Part shown: one piece after another, positions 1-5,738 of the stretch | How positions within the stretch are numbered: the stretch's first letter is position 1 | Layout: every line of letters begins with the position of its first letter | NCBI GenBank assembly: GCA_003531155.1 | Contig: DQHR01000017.1 | Location: forward strand, 9,666 to 16,850 | From: Bacteroidales bacterium | Lineage (GTDB): Bacteria > Bacteroidota > Bacteroidia > Bacteroidales > Tenuifilaceae | Reading direction: 5' to 3' | Length of the DNA stretch: 7,185 bases | The notes under the pieces: model-generated | Told to the model about the DNA's origin: nothing | The model's input: only the letters and a program-made list of their open reading frames with translations | The model's database searches: none | Made by a program: the position numbers and the translations under genes

Positions 1-154
1 CAAATAAAGCATATTTTGAGCTTGCGTTTGACTCGCCTTTTATTGCTGTTTTTAGATTCTCAATTGTTTTAACGGGTTTATGCTCTGTGCAACTTAAAAA
101 CATTAAAGCTATAATGCTTAACGAGAGCAATGAAATAAAGATTAATTTTTTCAT
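1..154 (-). CDS. Ferritin-like (rubrerythrin-family) lipoprotein, N-terminal part only
   Basis: The gene runs off the left edge, so only the first 51 residues are visible. They start MKKLIFISLLSLS, a short positively charged and hydrophobic lipoprotein signal peptide. It ends in FLSC, so Cys22 is the probable lipid-modified residue; Phe at -3 is less usual than Leu. The mature part begins CTEHKP, then KTIENLKTAIKGESNASSKY. That pattern, with Glu in a GES turn, resembles the first helix of rubrerythrin-type ferritin-like proteins, where this Glu is a di-iron ligand. Inference: a membrane-anchored di-iron protein that may act on peroxide or iron in the cell envelope. No Lys/Asp-rich surface-export tail follows the cysteine, so a periplasmic face is more likely than the cell surface. 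It starts 25 bp after the DUF2231 gene on the same strand, so the two are probably co-transcribed. The remaining iron ligands lie outside the window, so the family call is moderate. Confidence 0.68.
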   Translation of the reverse strand, partial: MKKLIFISLLSLSIIALMFLSCTEHKPVKTIENLKTAIKGESNASSKYALF

Positions 155-179
155 GTTTTCGAGGCATGAGTTAAACTTT

Positions 180-608
180 TTAAAATTCATCAATAAACTT
201 ATATACTAACGCACTACCAAAAAAACCAGCAATGCTAACTGCCATTGCACCAATTCCATAGAGCACAAATATTACCCATTTAAGAATGTTTATTTCTTTT
301 TTTAATAGTATAATGTAAGCCCTAAATATAGAAGCAATAATCATGATGTACATAGAGATTGATGCGAAAAGAATATGGATTTGCTGATAATATTTTGCTT
401 CTTGGTCTAACTCTTTAGGCGAAACCTGACCACTTAAAACAGCAGCAATCGCACCTATTGTACCAATAATCATTAGGAAAAATCCTACTTTGGATGTACA
501 TACTTCTCTTTTGAAGAAAAAAACAAAGAAATCTGCAAGGAATCCAACTACAATAAGTGCAATCGGAAAGTGTACAAGCATTGAGTGGATATAGCTAGAT
601 TCAGACAT
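180..608 (-). CDS. DUF2231 family four-helix membrane protein
   Basis: This 142-residue protein has four hydrophobic segments, at about residues 13-32, 41-60, 78-101 and 110-136. It carries the family signature near the N-terminus, HSMLVHFPIALIVVGFLAD, with His8 and His13. There is a further His at 78 at the start of helix 3 and a GFFGSALVY motif in helix 4. These match the DUF2231 (PF09990) family of predicted inner-membrane proteins, whose biochemical role is not established. Intramembrane histidines would suit heme or metal binding, but that is inference. The ATG at 606-608 lies just before the family signature and no better start is visible. The ferritin-like lipoprotein gene follows after 25 bp, suggesting one operon with an envelope redox or iron role. 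The upstream 134 bp is shared with the divergent TatD gene; I could not identify a convincing promoter in it. Confidence 0.85.
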   Translation of the reverse strand: MSESSYIHSMLVHFPIALIVVGFLADFFVFFFKREVCTSKVGFFLMIIGTIGAIAAVLSGQVSPKELDQEAKYYQQIHILFASISMYIMIIASIFRAYIILLKKEINILKWVIFVLYGIGAMAVSIAGFFGSALVYKFIDEF

Positions 609-742
609 AGTTTTAGATTTATATTAAATGTAAAATTAGGAAATGATTTCAATTTGTAGGCCTTAATTACATGATTATAAAACCATTTATAGGGGTTTCT
701 GTCTTTATTGTCGTATCTTTACCATCTACTAAATATCAGAAA

Positions 743-1387
743 ATGATAGATTTCCATACGCATCAACCACCTGTTGATAATGATTCATCTGTTAGGAGTT
801 TACTTATCTCAGAGGTTGATAAAATTACCCCACACGATCTTTTTACTATTGGAATTCACCCTTGGTATACTGAGGAAATGGATCTTAAAGCACATTATTC
901 GTTGGTAAATGAATTTGCTCAAAGGAGCAACGTGATAGGCATCGGTGAGATTGGGCTCGATAAGCATCGTGGTGCACCAATCGAAAAGCAAATAGAGGTT
1001 TTCGAAAAACAGGTATTGATTGCAGAGAAGTTGAATAAACCAGTGATTATTCATTGTGTAAGAGCCTGGGCTGAACTTCTAGAATTGAAGAAACGACTAA
1101 AACCCGAAATGCCATGGGCAATTCATGGATTTCGCGGTCAGTCTGAACTTGTGAAGCAGTTGCTTAGCGCTGGGATGTATATCTCATTTGGGCCCGAGTC
1201 ATTAAACGCATCCGAAGGATTGCAGGAGTCAATCAGAACAGTCCCTTTAAATAGATTATTTGTTGAAACTGATGATGCCGATGTTTCGTTAAAATATCTC
1301 TATACAACTATTTCGAAAATAAAAAGAATTACAACTCGCGATCTCGAAGAGAATATAAATGATAATTTTGCGGAGTTTTTTGGATAG
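743..1387 (+). CDS. TatD-family metal-dependent hydrolase (short Bacteroidota form)
   Basis: The 214-residue product begins MIDFHTH, the classic amidohydrolase HxH metal site (His5, His7). It then shows GIHPWYT (His39), GIGEIGLD (Glu69), a VIIHC strand (His104), IHGFRG (His128) and VETDD (Asp177). These residues occur in the order expected for a TatD TIM-barrel with two metal ions. Family members are cytoplasmic 3'-5' exonucleases or phosphodiesterases; the substrate of this short form is not known. It is shorter than E. coli TatD (about 260 residues), which is common for Bacteroidota versions. The frame is open upstream to an ATG at 671, giving 24 extra, partly hydrophobic residues. I prefer 743 because the family normally starts one or two residues before the first barrel strand and a signal-like extension would be atypical. 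tcdA follows after 59 bp on the same strand. The stop is followed in frame by two more stops. Confidence 0.9.
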   Translation: MIDFHTHQPPVDNDSSVRSLLISEVDKITPHDLFTIGIHPWYTEEMDLKAHYSLVNEFAQRSNVIGIGEIGLDKHRGAPIEKQIEVFEKQVLIAEKLNKPVIIHCVRAWAELLELKKRLKPEMPWAIHGFRGQSELVKQLLSAGMYISFGPESLNASEGLQESIRTVPLNRLFVETDDADVSLKYLYTTISKIKRITTRDLEENINDNFAEFFG

Positions 1388-1446
1388 TGATAAACAAAAA
1401 ATAGTAAGCAGTAGAATCAATAAACAACTATCAACGAATTGTAAAT

Positions 1447-2190
1447 ATGCATTGGCTGGAACGGACAGAGCTGCTTTTAGGTGAGGAGAAATTGAATAGG
1501 TTGCGAAATAGCCACGTTCTTGTGGTTGGACTTGGAGGAGTTGGTGCTTATGCTGCAGAGCAGATTTGTCGTGCTGGAGTAGGGGAGATGACCATTGTTG
1601 ATGGGGATTTAATTCATCTTACAAATATCAATCGTCAGTTGCCTGCATTGAATAGCTCATTGGCTCAGCCAAAGGCTGAGTATATGGGCAAGCGCTTACT
1701 CGATATCAACCCGAACTTAAAGCTACACATTATTCAGGAGTACATTCGCGATGAAAGGATGAAGGAGATTATTGCTCATCCTTACAATTATGTAGTAGAT
1801 GCTATAGATACTCTATCTCCAAAGATATTTCTTATTCATGATAGTGTTAAGTATGGGCATAAAGTTGTGAGTTCTATGGGAGCCGGAGGTAAAGTAAACC
1901 CATCTATGGTTGAGGTTTCCGATATATCTGAATCGCATAGTTGCCCGTTGGCGAGAATACTCCGTAAAAGGCTTCATCGGTTGGGGATTAGAAGCGGGAT
2001 TAAAGTCGTTTTCTCATCTGAGGAAGTGCCTGAAAACTCTACTCGTCCTTGCGAGGGCGAGCCAAATAAAAAAACTACTGTTGGTACTATTTCCTATATG
2101 CCACCAATTTTTGGCTGTTTTATAGCCTCTGTTGTTATTAGAGGGTTGTTGGAGGATCAGGAATCAACCAGCCTCAATCATTTGGTTTAA
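1447..2190 (+). CDS. tcdA: tRNA threonylcarbamoyladenosine dehydratase (TcdA/YgdL, ThiF/E1-like)
   Basis: TcdA uses ATP to convert t6A at position 37 of ANN-decoding tRNAs into its cyclic form, ct6A. The 247-residue protein has the E1-like adenylation fold. The nucleotide-binding glycine loop is VGLGGVG (Gly28, Gly30, Gly31, Gly33), followed by VDGD (Asp52, Asp54), then TNINRQ (Asn60 to Gln64), Lys76, and VVDAID at 116-121. The start LERTELLLGEEKLNRLRNSH is typical of TcdA rather than MoeB or ThiF, and there is no zinc-binding CxxC pair or rhodanese domain as in many MoeB proteins. Length fits the family (about 240-270). The ATG at 1447 gives the expected N-terminus. It lies 59 bp after the TatD-family gene with no visible terminator between them, so a shared transcript is plausible. 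MoeB/ThiF identity is the main alternative and seems unlikely. Confidence 0.9.
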   Translation: MHWLERTELLLGEEKLNRLRNSHVLVVGLGGVGAYAAEQICRAGVGEMTIVDGDLIHLTNINRQLPALNSSLAQPKAEYMGKRLLDINPNLKLHIIQEYIRDERMKEIIAHPYNYVVDAIDTLSPKIFLIHDSVKYGHKVVSSMGAGGKVNPSMVEVSDISESHSCPLARILRKRLHRLGIRSGIKVVFSSEEVPENSTRPCEGEPNKKTTVGTISYMPPIFGCFIASVVIRGLLEDQESTSLNHLV

Positions 2191-2247
2191 ACGCTTTAAT
2201 AACTCATATTTGAACTATCATTTAGTGTGTTTTGTCAAATTGAACTT

Positions 2248-2277
2248 TTTGATAATCAGAATTGTTTATTTGATAAT
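2248..2277 (+). repeat. Pair of 9-bp direct repeats upstream of the desaturase promoter
   Basis: TTTGATAAT occurs at 2248-2256 and again at 2269-2277, 21 bp start to start, which is about two helical turns. The second copy ends 6 bp before the TTG (-33) element of the predicted desaturase promoter. The placement would suit an activator or repressor binding site. The region is very AT-rich, so a chance repeat is quite possible. Confidence 0.35.
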
Positions 2278-2283
2278 ATATAA

Positions 2284-2314
2284 TTGATCTTCCTCGTTTG
2301 GTAGCCTAATTTTG
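2284..2314 (+). promoter_or_regulatory. Bacteroidota-type promoter for the desaturase gene
   Basis: TTG at 2284-2286 is followed after 20 bp by TAATTTTG at 2307-2314. This is a full match to the Bacteroidota primary sigma consensus (TTG at -33, TAnnTTTG at -7, spacing 19-21). Transcription would begin around 2320, leaving a leader of about 70 nt before the ATG at 2391. The promoter indicates the desaturase is transcribed separately from tcdA. Confidence 0.65.
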
Positions 2315-2390
2315 TATTGTATTTCTCCTCTTTTCTTTTTTTTGTTCAGTTGCAACTTTTCTTTAGGTTCCACTTTATCACAATACTCAA

Positions 2391-3392
2391 ATGACAACAT
2401 CAAACACTAATGATACTAATTCAAACTCTAATTGGGTTAAAATCGTAAAGAATTATAATTTTCCGAGCACTTTTAAAAGTTGGTGGCAAATAGTTAACTC
2501 GGTTGGATCATATTTTCTGCTATGGGTTTTAATGGTTTACAGTTTAGATATATCATACTGGTTAACACTGCTTCTTTCAGTTTTTGCAGCCGGTTTTTTG
2601 GTAAGGACTTTTATCATCTTCCATGATTGTGGTCATGGTTCATTCTTCAAATCGGACAGGTTGAATAAAATTGTGGGAATTCCATTGGGTTTGCTCATTT
2701 TTACTCCATATCACAGATGGCATCGCGATCATAAAAAGCATCATGAAACTGTTGGTAACCTTGATAAGCGAGGAATAGGTGATGTTTACACATTAACAGT
2801 TGAGGAATACTTAAAGTTGTCGAAATGGAAGAGGTTTGGTTACCGTTTTTATCGTAACCCATTTTTTCTGATTGGGATAGCTCCGTTGCTGCTTTTCTTA
2901 ATACAGTTTCGCTTAACAAAACCTTATATGAATGGGAGAGAGCGGCTGTATGTTATTTTATCCGACATTGCAATTGCAATAGGTGTAATGCTTGTAATAT
3001 GGGCAATTGGATGGAAAGCATACTTGCTCATACAGTTACCCGTTTTTTATATTGCTTCGGTTCATGGTGTTTGGCTATTTTATGTTCAACACCAGTACGA
3101 TTCTGTTAAATGGGAGCGTACGGATAAGTGGGATTATAAGACAATTGCCCTTGAAGGTAGTTCGTATTTTAAGTTACCTTTTTTGCTCCAATGGTTTACT
3201 GGTAATATAGGTTTTCACCATATTCATCATTTAAGTCCTCGGATTCCAAACTACAAACTGGCAAAATGCCATAAGGAGAACTCAATTTTCCATGATATAA
3301 AGCCAATAACCTTTTTCTCAAGCTTAAAATCTTTACGATTGAGACTTTGGGATGAGAAGAAGCAAAGACTAATTGGATTTAATGAGATTTGA
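2391..3392 (+). CDS. Integral-membrane acyl-lipid fatty acid desaturase (Des/DesA-like)
   Basis: This enzyme introduces a cis double bond into a membrane acyl chain using O2, electrons from a ferredoxin-type donor and a di-iron centre. The 333-residue protein has the three histidine boxes of the FA_desaturase family: HDCGH at 78-82, HRDHKKHH at 111-118 and HHIHH at 276-280. A further His lies in FYVQHQYD (234). Hydrophobic spans are at about 36-76, 93-105, 157-172 and 186-224. NLDKRGIGD, VWLFYVQH, EGSSYFKLP and GNIGFHHIHHLSPRIPNYKL closely resemble, from memory, Bacillus subtilis Des (a delta-5 phospholipid desaturase) and cyanobacterial DesA. The site of desaturation cannot be read from sequence. 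There is no DesK/DesR-type thermosensor pair in the window. The first 14 residues are a polar Asn/Thr/Ser-rich tail, so the true start could be slightly later, although no other Met is near. It has its own promoter; no terminator is evident. Confidence 0.9.
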   Translation: MTTSNTNDTNSNSNWVKIVKNYNFPSTFKSWWQIVNSVGSYFLLWVLMVYSLDISYWLTLLLSVFAAGFLVRTFIIFHDCGHGSFFKSDRLNKIVGIPLGLLIFTPYHRWHRDHKKHHETVGNLDKRGIGDVYTLTVEEYLKLSKWKRFGYRFYRNPFFLIGIAPLLLFLIQFRLTKPYMNGRERLYVILSDIAIAIGVMLVIWAIGWKAYLLIQLPVFYIASVHGVWLFYVQHQYDSVKWERTDKWDYKTIALEGSSYFKLPFLLQWFTGNIGFHHIHHLSPRIPNYKLAKCHKENSIFHDIKPITFFSSLKSLRLRLWDEKKQRLIGFNEI

Positions 3393-3645
3393 GTGGTCAG
3401 GTACAAAAAGAACTTAAAGAATTGTTTTAACAGTTTGCTAGATACTAGGCAACATGAATAGTGTTTTAGCAATATCTCTATGGTTTTATGTCCCAACAAA
3501 ATTAGTTTCTTGACTTCAAGGAATATGCCCAAATGCAATATAGAATAAAACTATAAATGCGCATGTATTTTAAAAGTATTTATTATTAATAGCCTATAGG
3601 TAAGGATATTTAACCTGTTGTGTTTAATCAATTGAACCCACCCTA
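3393..3645. other. Gene-free spacer between desaturase and first caspase unit
   Basis: The 328 bp between the desaturase stop and the next ATG hold no credible gene; the part from 3646 on is the promoter and leader of the caspase gene. Two short imperfect inverted repeats are visible: TTGCTAG-ATA-CTAGGCAA at 3435-3452 and TTCTTGA-CT-TCAAGGAA at 3507-3522, each with one bulged base. Neither has a U-tract, so I do not call them terminators. There is no similarity by eye to the spacer upstream of the second caspase unit. Confidence 0.6.
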
Positions 3646-3676
3646 TTGACTTTGATTATAGAATGGTTGAAATTTG
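3646..3676 (+). promoter_or_regulatory. Promoter of caspase unit 1, conserved with unit 2
   Basis: TTG at 3646-3648 is separated by exactly 20 bp from GAAATTTG at 3669-3676. The -7 element differs from TAnnTTTG only in its first base. The same arrangement is kept in front of the second copy, which supports function. The downstream leader (about 3683-3720) contains ACTAACC twice (3685-3691 and 3701-3707), then a T-run directly before the ATG, and is also conserved. No Shine-Dalgarno sequence is present. Confidence 0.6.
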
Positions 3677-3720
3677 GAAACATTACTAACCTTTTTACAA
3701 ACTAACCTAAACTATTTTTT

Positions 3721-4563
3721 ATGAAAATTCAAAAATTGACTAAGTTCGCTTTTGTTGCTATGTTGGCTGGTGTAACTTTAATCAGCTGCTCAAAAAAGGA
3801 TGATTTAGCTGTAAACGATGAGCAAAACAATTGGAGTGTTCGACCCGATTTTGCTACCTTGGACAACAGACCTGCAGATGTTATTGCAAAGTTTCAAGTT
3901 ACTGAAACCGAACCCGTAAAACTTATTGAAAGTACTGAAAAAGGAGCAAAGTATGCGCTTGTTATTGGTATTTCTGACTATTCGGGAACTGCGAACGATC
4001 TTCAATATTGCGATGATGATGCAACCGATTGGAAAGCACGCTTGCAGGCTGAAGGCTATAGCGTAACTGTTCTTTTGGATAGAAATGCCACTAAGGCAGC
4101 AATTGAATCAGCAGTTAATACCCTTGCTAGTCAGTCTATTGCGGGTAATGAAATCGCTTTCTGTTACTCAGGTCATGGAAGTAAAGGTAATATTGTTACC
4201 ACTGATTTGTATTATATCGCTAGTTCATGGTTTAAAACAAAATTTTCAGCCGCAAAGAGTACAAAGATGATGTTCTGCTTTGATGCATGTCAAATTGGAG
4301 CAATGGCAACAGCTCTTAATGCAACAGGTAGGATCATTGCGGTTGCTTCGAATAAAACTGTTTATTCTTATGATGGAGATGCCACGATGAAGAATGGTGT
4401 TTTTACTTACTATCAAATGATTGGATTCGATCAAAATGGATATATCTATGTTGAGCCTGATTGCCAATATGCTTGTGACCAAATGAAAGTTTGGGCAAGT
4501 GCAAATAAAGTAAGAGTTGCCCCATCCTATACCGATTCTTATAGCGGAAACTTTGATTTGTAG
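3721..4563 (+). CDS. Caspase-fold (peptidase C14-like) lipoprotein, copy 1
   Basis: The 280-residue product has a lipoprotein signal peptide (residues 1-22, Lys at 2, 5 and 8) ending LISC, so Cys23 is lipidated. The tail SKKDD after it fits the Bacteroidota surface-export signal (Lys plus two acidic residues), predicting outer-membrane display. A linker with a strictly conserved block at 39-65 leads into a caspase domain from about residue 77. The domain shows KYALVIGISDY (strand 1), NDLQYCDDDATDW (metacaspase-like acidic helix start), FCYSGHGS with catalytic His152, FDACQIG with catalytic Cys190, then GRIIAVAS and a C-terminal small-subunit-like part. The dyad is intact, so a cysteine endopeptidase is expected; its substrate and preferred residue are unknown. 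DCQYAC (248, 252) could form a disulfide. Cys148 and Cys186 are unique to this copy. It has its own promoter and terminator and no obvious partner gene except its duplicate at 4874. Confidence 0.87.
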   Translation: MKIQKLTKFAFVAMLAGVTLISCSKKDDLAVNDEQNNWSVRPDFATLDNRPADVIAKFQVTETEPVKLIESTEKGAKYALVIGISDYSGTANDLQYCDDDATDWKARLQAEGYSVTVLLDRNATKAAIESAVNTLASQSIAGNEIAFCYSGHGSKGNIVTTDLYYIASSWFKTKFSAAKSTKMMFCFDACQIGAMATALNATGRIIAVASNKTVYSYDGDATMKNGVFTYYQMIGFDQNGYIYVEPDCQYACDQMKVWASANKVRVAPSYTDSYSGNFDL

Positions 4564-4583
4564 AAGTTAATTAGTATGATATG

Positions 4584-4610
4584 GAAAAGCTGCCTAATAG
4601 GCAGCTTTTC
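4584..4610 (+). terminator. Intrinsic terminator of caspase unit 1
   Basis: A perfect 11-bp stem, GAAAAGCTGCC (4584-4594) with GGCAGCTTTTC (4600-4610), encloses the loop TAATA, and a T-rich stretch follows. It starts 20 bp after the stop codon of copy 1. The AAAGCTGCC core recurs in the terminator of copy 2. Confidence 0.85.
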
Positions 4611-4796
4611 TTGTAAAATCCTAAATTCTATCTTCAAACAACATAGCAATTTTTAGATTGAATCTTTTATTATTTTAAAAATATAGATTTTTACTATATA
4701 AAATTAGACAATTAATTACGAATATATTGATAATTAATATTAAGCGTTTTAATGTTTAAAAAAAAGACATATTGAATAAAATAGTTTCACTAAATA
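4611..4796. other. AT-rich gene-free spacer between the two caspase units
   Basis: The gap between the two caspase genes is 310 bp. Apart from the terminator on its left and the promoter and leader on its right, it holds a very AT-rich stretch with no credible coding sequence. A 10-bp palindrome TTAATATTAA lies at 4734-4743, and an ATATAG/CTATAT inverted repeat sits around 4680-4700. Both are within what AT-rich sequence gives by chance. Confidence 0.6.
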
Positions 4797-4827
4797 TTGA
4801 CTTTGATTTAAGAATGGTTGACATTTG
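4797..4827 (+). promoter_or_regulatory. Promoter of caspase unit 2, conserved with unit 1
   Basis: TTG at 4797-4799, a 20-bp spacer and GACATTTG at 4820-4827 repeat the architecture of unit 1, including the same unusual G at the first base of the -7 element. The leader to the ATG at 4874 keeps the CTAACC-type repeats (ATTAACC 4836-4842, ACTAACC 4853-4859, followed by a further TAACC) and the T-run before the start codon. The two genes are therefore probably controlled alike. Confidence 0.6.
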
Positions 4828-4873
4828 GGAAAGTTATTAACCTTTTTTACAAACTAACCTAACCTAATTTTTT

Positions 4874-5719
4874 ATGAAAATTCAAAAACTAACAAAACTA
4901 GCATTAGTTGCTATGTTGGCTGGATTAACTCTAATCAGCTGTTCTAAAAAAGATGATGTAAACCTTACCAATGATGAGCAAACCTCATATAGTGTAAGAC
5001 CTGATTTTGCAACTTTGGACAACAGACCTGCAGATGTTATTGCGAAGTTTCAGGTTACAGAAACTGAACCTGCGAAACTTGTTGATAATGGTGAAAAAGG
5101 AGCGAAATACGCATTAGTTATCGGTATTTCTAACTATGCAGGTACAGCAAATGACCTACAATACTGCGATGATGATGCCATTGATTGGAAAAATCGTTTA
5201 GTAGCTGAAGGTTATACAGTTACATCTTTAATTGATTTAGCTGCAACAAGTAGTGCCATTCAATCAGCATTAACAACACTCGCAAGCAAGGCAATTGCTG
5301 GTAATGAAATAACTTTCATTTACTCAGGTCATGGTAGTAGCGGAAATATAATTTCTACCGATTTGTATTACATCAGCAGCTCTTACTTTAAAACAAAATT
5401 TGCAAATGCTACAAGCACAAAAATGTTTTTTAGTTTCGACGCTTGCCAAATTGGTGCAATGGCTACCAGTCTTAATAAAACAGGTAGGATTATCGCAGTT
5501 GCATCAAATACAACTGTTTATTCATATGATGGTGATGCAACGATGAAGAATGGTGTGTTCACCTACTATCAAATGAAAGGTTTTGATTCAATGGGCTATA
5601 TTTATGTAGAAAACGATTGTAGCTATGCTTGTACTCAAATGAAAGCTTGGGCACGTACAAATGGAGTAACTGTTGCTCCATCTTATAAAGATTCTTACAC
5701 AGGTAGTTTTGATTTATAG
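4874..5719 (+). CDS. Caspase-fold (peptidase C14-like) lipoprotein, copy 2
   Basis: This 281-residue paralogue of the upstream gene has the same layout. It has a lipoprotein signal peptide with LISC (lipid Cys23), then a SKKDD tail predicting surface display, and a linker whose residues 40-66 are identical to those of copy 1. The caspase domain has YSGHGS (His153) and FDACQIG (Cys191) as the dyad. One residue is inserted near position 31. Differences cluster in the linker, in helices around 107-140 and near the C-terminus, while the catalytic loops and the stretch AVAS...TVYSYDGDATMKNGVFTYYQM are nearly unchanged. Copy 1 has Cys four residues before each catalytic residue; here they are Ile149 and Ser187. 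The DC-x-YAC pair (249, 253) is kept. Substitutions are largely at third codon positions, so the gene appears functional and not decaying. Natural substrate is unknown; divergent linkers and surface helices could mean a changed target range. Confidence 0.87.
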   Translation: MKIQKLTKLALVAMLAGLTLISCSKKDDVNLTNDEQTSYSVRPDFATLDNRPADVIAKFQVTETEPAKLVDNGEKGAKYALVIGISNYAGTANDLQYCDDDAIDWKNRLVAEGYTVTSLIDLAATSSAIQSALTTLASKAIAGNEITFIYSGHGSSGNIISTDLYYISSSYFKTKFANATSTKMFFSFDACQIGAMATSLNKTGRIIAVASNTTVYSYDGDATMKNGVFTYYQMKGFDSMGYIYVENDCSYACTQMKAWARTNGVTVAPSYKDSYTGSFDL

Positions 5720-5738
5720 AATAGGCTAAATGTTATTT

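Noticed and set aside
671..742. In-frame 24-residue hydrophobic extension of the TatD-family protein, resembling a signal peptide
   Set aside because: The MIDFHTH start at 743 matches the family N-terminus, and a cytoplasmic nuclease-type enzyme is not expected to be exported. There is no promoter or ribosome site favouring 671.
809..1054. Minus-strand open frame inside the TatD-family gene
   Set aside because: Antisense to a well-supported conserved gene and without family features. The same reasoning removes the open frames at 1910-2125, 2701-2919, 3007-3210, 3805-4005, 4085-4270, 4246-4482 and 6268-6453.
3435..3452. Bulged inverted repeat TTGCTAG-ATA-CTAGGCAA as a possible desaturase terminator
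   Set aside because: Short stem with a bulge, a 3-nt loop and no following T-run; not enough for a terminator call.
3251..3538. Minus-strand open frame of 95 residues across the desaturase 3' end and the following spacer
   Set aside because: It overlaps the antisense of the desaturase C-terminus, has no recognisable motif and has no promoter-like sequence; best read as a chance frame.
4680..4743. AT-rich palindromes between the caspase genes as a replication origin, attachment site or mobile-element end
   Set aside because: Short, low-complexity matches expected by chance; no integrase or transposase gene, no target-site duplication and no iterated repeats.
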